Assembly: GCA_000727475.1 (NCBI GenBank)
Contig: KL647290.1
Span: 4,804,405-4,868,404 of the forward strand
Direction: 5' to 3'
Origin: Sarcocystis neurona
Taxonomy: Eukaryota > Apicomplexa > Conoidasida > Eucoccidiorida > Sarcocystidae
Length of the DNA: 64,000 nucleotides
The notes under the pieces were generated by a model that saw only the letters and a program-made list of their open reading frames with translations, was not told the DNA's origin and did not search any database. A program made the translations under genes and the position numbers. Each line of letters begins with the position of its first letter. Position 1 is the stretch's first letter. This document shows, one piece after another, positions 60,001-64,000 of the stretch.

Positions 60001-63000
60001 TACGTATGTGAATGTGGACGTGTACACATACATACATTTCTATAAAAACGTAGACACACACGTGTACGCAGAAACAGTATACGAGTGGACGTTCAAACAT
60101 ATACATATATGTGTATATACATACGTGTGTATACGTACACGTATATAGAGGTACGTACGTATATCTGTGTCGGAGCTGGCACAGATATGACAGACATACG
60201 CGTTCGAATAGACTCGCATGCTGCGGTAGGTCTTCGAATATCTCTACAGAAATATATATATACGTTCATTTAACAACATTACTATTCAAGAAATCTGTAG
60301 TGTGTGTGTGTGTGTGTGTGTGTATTTGTGCCAAGTGGTCGACGTGTAAAGTATATCTATGTATATGTGGATAGGTAAGATATGTATATAACTGCGTATA
60401 CACAGGATAGTGAACGTGCATACATATACATATACATATATATACATGTATGTATGTATAAATATACGGATACCAGTGTTTAAGGAGGATGGGGCATATA
60501 TATATATATATATATGTAGTGGTATTAATAGGCTGGTGAACCAGCGAACGTGTATATATATGTATATGTATCTATATATATATATCCATGTATCTGTATA
60601 TACATATACACATGTACGTATATAACTGTATAAATAGGATTGTGGACCAGTGAACGTATATGTAAATAGATATATATGTGTGTGAATACGTAAACACGTG
60701 TATAAGTAGACTACTGGAAGACTAATTCTGCATGTACATATACATGTATACACATGTATATGCATGTTCGTATAAACCTACTTATAAGTGCCTAAATAGT
60801 CGGTAAGTGATACTCCGCCCTCTGCCCGCTATATGTATACACACGTGTATGTGTATGTGTGTGTATCTCTTTGTCGTTCGGTATTTGTGTGAGACCCCCG
60901 AAGTATATAAAACATGCATTGTGATGGAGGAGATTTTTCGTTTTTTTTAGGGCGGGCATCGAGGACACGGTTCTGTCGAAACGCGCTTTCGTCTACGAAG
61001 AAGAACTGCACAAGTCCCCGCTAAATTACGACTGCTGGATCGACTACATTCGTCTCGAAGAAACTCGCGGAGACGTGGACAAAATTCGGAATCTGTACGA
61101 ACGAGCTCTTTCCAATATTCCCCCCGTTCTTGAGAAACGCTGCTGGACAAGGTACCACCGCGCTCTTCTTCTTGGAGAAGTCGCCGACCTGCTCTTTCAT
61201 TGCTGCTCTATACAAACATTTCTATTCACACCTACATATATACATTTATGTGTGTGTGTGTGTGTATTCACGTACACGTATGTATACCCTCATGTGTATA
61301 TATTCACCCACGCGGACACACGTGCATCTCTACATTACATATATATTTGTGTGTACACTGTAGATTCGTATACGTATATATATATATGTCAGGTTCGTCT
61401 ATTTATATATATATATATATACACGCGCACGTGTGTATACTCTCATGTATAGATATATACGCCAAACGTACACGTGCATCTCTCTCTCTAATAGGTATAT
61501 ATTTATATATACACTGCAGAGTCATGTATATATGTATATATCAATGTCAGGTTCATATATATATATACGTCTTTATTTGCGTGCACCTGTGTGTACCTTC
61601 ATGTGTATATACACCCATGGGCGTACGTACGTACATCTCTCTCTGTACGTATATATATGTAGTTTCGTGCATATATATATATATATATATGTAAGCTTCG
61701 TGTATATGTAGGTATATATTTAGTGTGTATGTGTATGTGTATGCGGTTAGAGATTCCACTTTATGAATGAACTGCTTGTGATTTTGTGTATGGGCCTGTC
61801 TGCATATATGTGCGATATACGAGGCAAGCCTTGTATACCTCATGCGCATGTATGTGTATATGTATATATGTGTGCTTCAACTGCACAGGTGCCTTCCTAT
61901 CAAAATAATGAGGTCCGCGTCGAACCCGCTGCTCCTCCCGCTGCTGCGTGTTGTGGGCTTCTCTGTCGGGCCACTTCCGCCCTTGCTGCTGCTGCTCTTG
62001 CTGCTGCTGCTCCTGCGGTTATGTAGACGGCGGAGGTGCTGGTGTGCACATGGAGGTAGTTAGTTTTCCCTGTCTCAGTTGATGTATCCCTGTCGGAGCT
62101 GCTGTAGCCGTTTGCAAGGTTCTCCCTCCTGCTTTTTCTTGCTGCTGTCCCGCTGTCTCGCGAGTTTTTTGCTGTTGTCACTGCTGCCGCTGCTGCGAGG
62201 GCTGCTGTACTTGTTGCAGCTCCTGCTGCTGCTGCTGCAGCGGCTGCCACTGCCGGGACCGCAGTTGCAACTGTTGCTCGTGTGCAGCGCTAGCTGATGT
62301 GCTGCTGTTGCTGCTGCTGGTCGGTGGCAGGTACGTCTACATCTGGATTTGCTACGCCTTGTTCGAGGAGCTGCAGGCGCAGGACGTCGAGCGATGCCGC
62401 GAAGTTTACAAAAAGCTTCTCGAGATTATTCCGCACAAGAAGTTCTCGTTCGCAAAAGTCTGGTCGCTCTACGCCAGCTTCGAGGTAGCGCATTTCTTTT
62501 TGCTTCTGAACACGTATTTCTCTCGTTTCCTTACCGTCTATATACATACATATATATTCGTGTATGTGTGTGTATAGGGCTGTTGCCGCACGACTTATGT
62601 GTGGATCTCTCCTTCTGTTACGAATATACTTGTCCGTACATCCTCCCAGGGTCGATATGTATGTGTTTGCGTCTCTATTGATACGTATATGCCTGTGCAG
62701 CTATTACTGCGTTGCGTGTTTGTGGGTCCCTGTCTTTGTCTCTCTACATATATAAGCCGTATATGTATGTGCCTGCGTACTTTTATAGGCGGTTGAATTC
62801 TCTGTATTTGCAGGTGCATCACTGGCATCTGGATCTGCGTCTACAGATGCGTCTTCTCCTCGTTTTTCTTCGGTGTGTTTATGCCTCTGTCCTCCAGCGT
62901 GTCTGCGTGTCTACTTTTCTTCAGTCGGTCTGTGTCTGCGTCTCTTCCCCGATTTATCTGCCAACGCCAGCACGTCCCTTCTCTCGTGTGTCTCGCGCTA

Positions 63001-63606
63001 CAAATTTACTTCCCTTCCGTCTGTGCCCACCTTCTCCCGTCTCTATATACGAATACACACACACACACACACACACACACGCGCACACACACTGGTTTAA
63101 CCTTGTCTCTCCGTAGTGTTTGTGTGTGTGGGTGTGCCGGGGACCCCAATTTCCCCTCTGTCTTCGTGATTTTGTGCGGTGCAAGAATGCATGCATCTGC
63201 GTGGGCAGATGTATCTGCGGGTATGTGCCGTTCGCGCCACTTCCCTTCCCGTGGTGGTTGCTTTTCTTCTTCATATGTCGGTGTCCCCCCCGCTTCCTGC
63301 GTCTGCTGTGTATGTCTCTCCTCGGTCACTTCGTCCGTCGCGAGCTGCTGCTCCTTTTGTGGGTCACCCTCCCCTGCTGCAGGGCTCTTCCGTTTCCCGC
63401 CTGTTCTTCCTCGTGTCGCTCTTGCGGTGCAGGTGCGGCAGCTGAATTTGACGGCGGCGCGTCGCATCTTCGGCAGAGCCATCGCAGAGTGTGGGAAGGC
63501 GAAAATTTTCGTTGCGTACTCGCAGCTGGAACTGCGCCTCGGGAACATTCAGCGCTGCAGGATGATCTACGCCAAGTTCATCGAACTACATCCCTTCAAT
63601 CCTCGC
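50344..63606 (+). CDS. Crooked-neck-like / Clf1 (Syf3) pre-mRNA splicing factor, 5' nine exons, truncated by window end
   Basis: This is a scaffold of the Prp19-associated (NineTeen) complex in the nuclear spliceosome. Exons: 50344-50744, 52831-53033, 54333-54453, 56260-56362, 58512-58597, 59593-59694, 60951-61151, 62331-62484, 63433-63606. All junctions are in phase and encode 515 residues. The ATG at 50344 begins a Gly/Ser-rich tail, then the family signature [20 protein letters not shown] and [15 protein letters not shown] repeats follow, for example [62 protein letters not shown] and [19 protein letters not shown]. Animal orthologues have about 690-850 residues, so the C-terminal third lies beyond the window. 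The last donor, GTAAGA at 63607, confirms continuation. Exons 4 and 5 join cleanly across the N gap, so no exon is lost in it. Confidence 0.92.
50745..52830 (+). other. Clf1/crooked-neck intron 1
   Basis: 2,086 bases from GTGAGT to TTTTTCGAAG. It is purine-rich at 50770-51120, has (GT)n at 51150-51166 and 52280-52305, and is pyrimidine-rich at 52410-52830. It splits the Arg codon just before ARSVFERAL. No other gene is supported. Confidence 0.75.
53034..54332 (+). other. Clf1/crooked-neck intron 2
   Basis: 1,299 bases from GTGCGC to GCTGCTGCTGCAG. It has a purine-rich start (53040-53200) and TATA/TACG microsatellite DNA at 53340-53560. It splits the Gly codon just before ARNVYERW. Nothing else is recognised. 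Confidence 0.75.
54454..56259 (+). other. Clf1/crooked-neck intron 3
   Basis: 1,806 bases from GTATGT to CGCTCCTGCAG. It contains TTTACG-type and (GT)n/TATA tracts, the latter mainly at 55590-55870. It also holds a short imperfect repeat of CTGGGGTGTGCGCTGC (56037 and 56152). No exon is required between the flanking coding segments. Confidence 0.7.
56421..57061. repeat. Perfect 59-bp direct duplication flanking an assembly gap
   Basis: The sequence starting GCTCCGAGAGTCAC, continuing through (CT)n and ending in (TA)n, occurs at 56421-56479 and again at 57003-57061, identical at all 59 bases. Between the copies are only undetermined bases. It lies in intron 4 of the Clf1 gene. Confidence 0.95.
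56480..57002. other. Assembly gap (523 N)
   Basis: Undetermined bases inside intron 4 of the Clf1/crooked-neck gene (56363-58511). The adjoining exons 4 and 5 encode continuous protein (GFEKA then IELLPEDML) in phase 0, so no coding sequence is predicted to be missing. The 59-bp duplicate ends suggest that the real gap may be zero or negative. Confidence 0.95.
57899..58165. repeat. Diverged direct repeat in intron 4
   Basis: Two related segments contain GAGAAAGAGAG, then GTCTGCCAATAGCGTTTAT (first copy GTCCGCCAATAGCATTTAT) and TTGCAAGCC followed by TGTATGTATG-type DNA. The cores are near 57932-57960 and 58108-58142, spaced about 178 bases apart. They are embedded in GATA and TATA microsatellite DNA. 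Confidence 0.7.
59695..60950 (+). other. Clf1/crooked-neck intron 6 with degenerate repeats
   Basis: 1,256 bases from GTCAGT to TTTTTTTTAG. It is mostly TG/TA/TACG microsatellite DNA, with (GT)n at 60301-60322. A degenerate unit, AGGNTNGTGNACCAGNGAACGT, recurs at about 60528 and 60635, with a shorter relative at about 60403 (AGGATAGTGAACGTGCATA). Confidence 0.7.
61286..61680. repeat. Diverged tandem repeat, about 155 bp, three copies, in intron 7
   Basis: Landmark ACCCTCATGTGTATATATTC recurs as ACTCTCATGTATAGATATAT and ACCTTCATGTGTATATACAC at 61286, 61439 and 61595. A second landmark, TGTCAGGTTCGT/AT, occurs at about 61387 and 61547. The units also share ACGTGCATCTCT-type sequence and (TA)n. 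Tyr/Ile/Cys-rich open frames running through it are artefacts. The parent intron is 61152-62330 (GTACCA to GGTGGCAG), whose 3' end is CTG-rich. Confidence 0.75.
62485..63432 (+). other. Clf1/crooked-neck intron 8
   Basis: 948 bases from GTAGCG to GCGGTGCAG. It contains (AC)n at about 63054-63090, TATA tracts and a pyrimidine-rich 3' half. The phase-0 junction joins YASFE to [13 protein letters not shown]. Confidence 0.75.
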
Positions 63607-64000
63607 GTAAGAAACTGTCCTCTTCGCAGGAGACGCCTAGTAGGGTCACTCTCTTCCTTGCCGTGGCCTGCTGCTCTCTTCTTTTCGGGCGGCGCAGACG
63701 TCATCCGCACACGGACTGGAGAAGAAGATGCGTAGCTGTGGGCGCACACACCGCAAACAGACACGAAGAGGAAAATGCAAAGCGACAAGAGAAATAGAGA
63801 AAGTTGAACACAGAGAGAGGAGAGGGTTGAAGAGGACCAAGTGGAATTCAAACATCCTCTTTCTCTATGTATGTAATATATACATGTGTATGTATATCCT
63901 TTTGTGTCGACATAAGTGTATATTTATATGCTCATATATATATATGTATGTGCATGCGCGTATATATGTATGTGTATGTACATATATATATATATGTGAT
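63607..64000 (+). other. Start of Clf1/crooked-neck intron 9 (truncated)
   Basis: It begins GTAAGA directly after FNPR. It is purine-rich at 63710-63830, then TATA/TATG microsatellite DNA to the window end. No exon is visible. Confidence 0.75.

Noticed and set aside
61200..61711. Tyr/Ile/Cys-rich repeated frames
   Set aside because: They are translations of the TATA/TGTG tandem repeat in a Clf1 intron; repeat units explain the apparent protein repeats.

Overview
The window looks like nuclear DNA of a coccidian apicomplexan, most probably Eimeria or a close relative. The signs are pervasive CAG/GCA/AGC trinucleotide repeats translated as runs of Ala, Gln and Ser, GT-AG introns of several hundred bases in every gene, long TA/TG/TATACG microsatellites in introns, and a GAPDH of the plastid type found in apicoplast-bearing lineages. 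All confidently recognised genes lie on the + strand. I have no species-level marker.

Layout. 1-7251 is CAG/CTG-rich or pyrimidine-rich DNA with no gene I can support; part is probably 5' leader or promoter of the next gene. 7252-28596 is one very large eIF4G-type translation initiation factor gene. It has a 10.7-kb first exon of low complexity followed by about ten small exons encoding a MIF4G domain and an MA3 domain. I traced every splice junction by reading frame; the sum is about 4,275 residues and all phases agree. 28597-36835 is repeat-poor DNA without a gene I can support. 36836-38845 is a two-exon gene for a secreted Ala-rich coiled-coil protein. About 39222-40680 holds a poorly resolved Cys-containing hypothetical gene. 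41083-44713 is a three-exon GAPDH of apicoplast (GapC1-like) type whose leader exon is not found. 44714-50343 is intergenic, with a purine-rich block just after GAPDH and a pyrimidine-rich block before the next gene. 50344-63606 is the 5' nine exons (515 codons) of a crooked-neck/Clf1 HAT-repeat splicing factor, cut by the window end. A 523-base run of N lies in its fourth intron and is flanked by a perfect 59-bp duplication, which suggests that the gap is an assembly artefact.

The genes do not form a pathway: they are one translation factor, one splicing factor, one plastid glycolytic enzyme and two unknowns. The most interesting material is inside the eIF4G. It has two PAM2 (PABP MLLE-binding) motifs, an eIF4E-binding-like motif whose Tyr is replaced by His, repeated Trp motifs, and a GC-AG intron.
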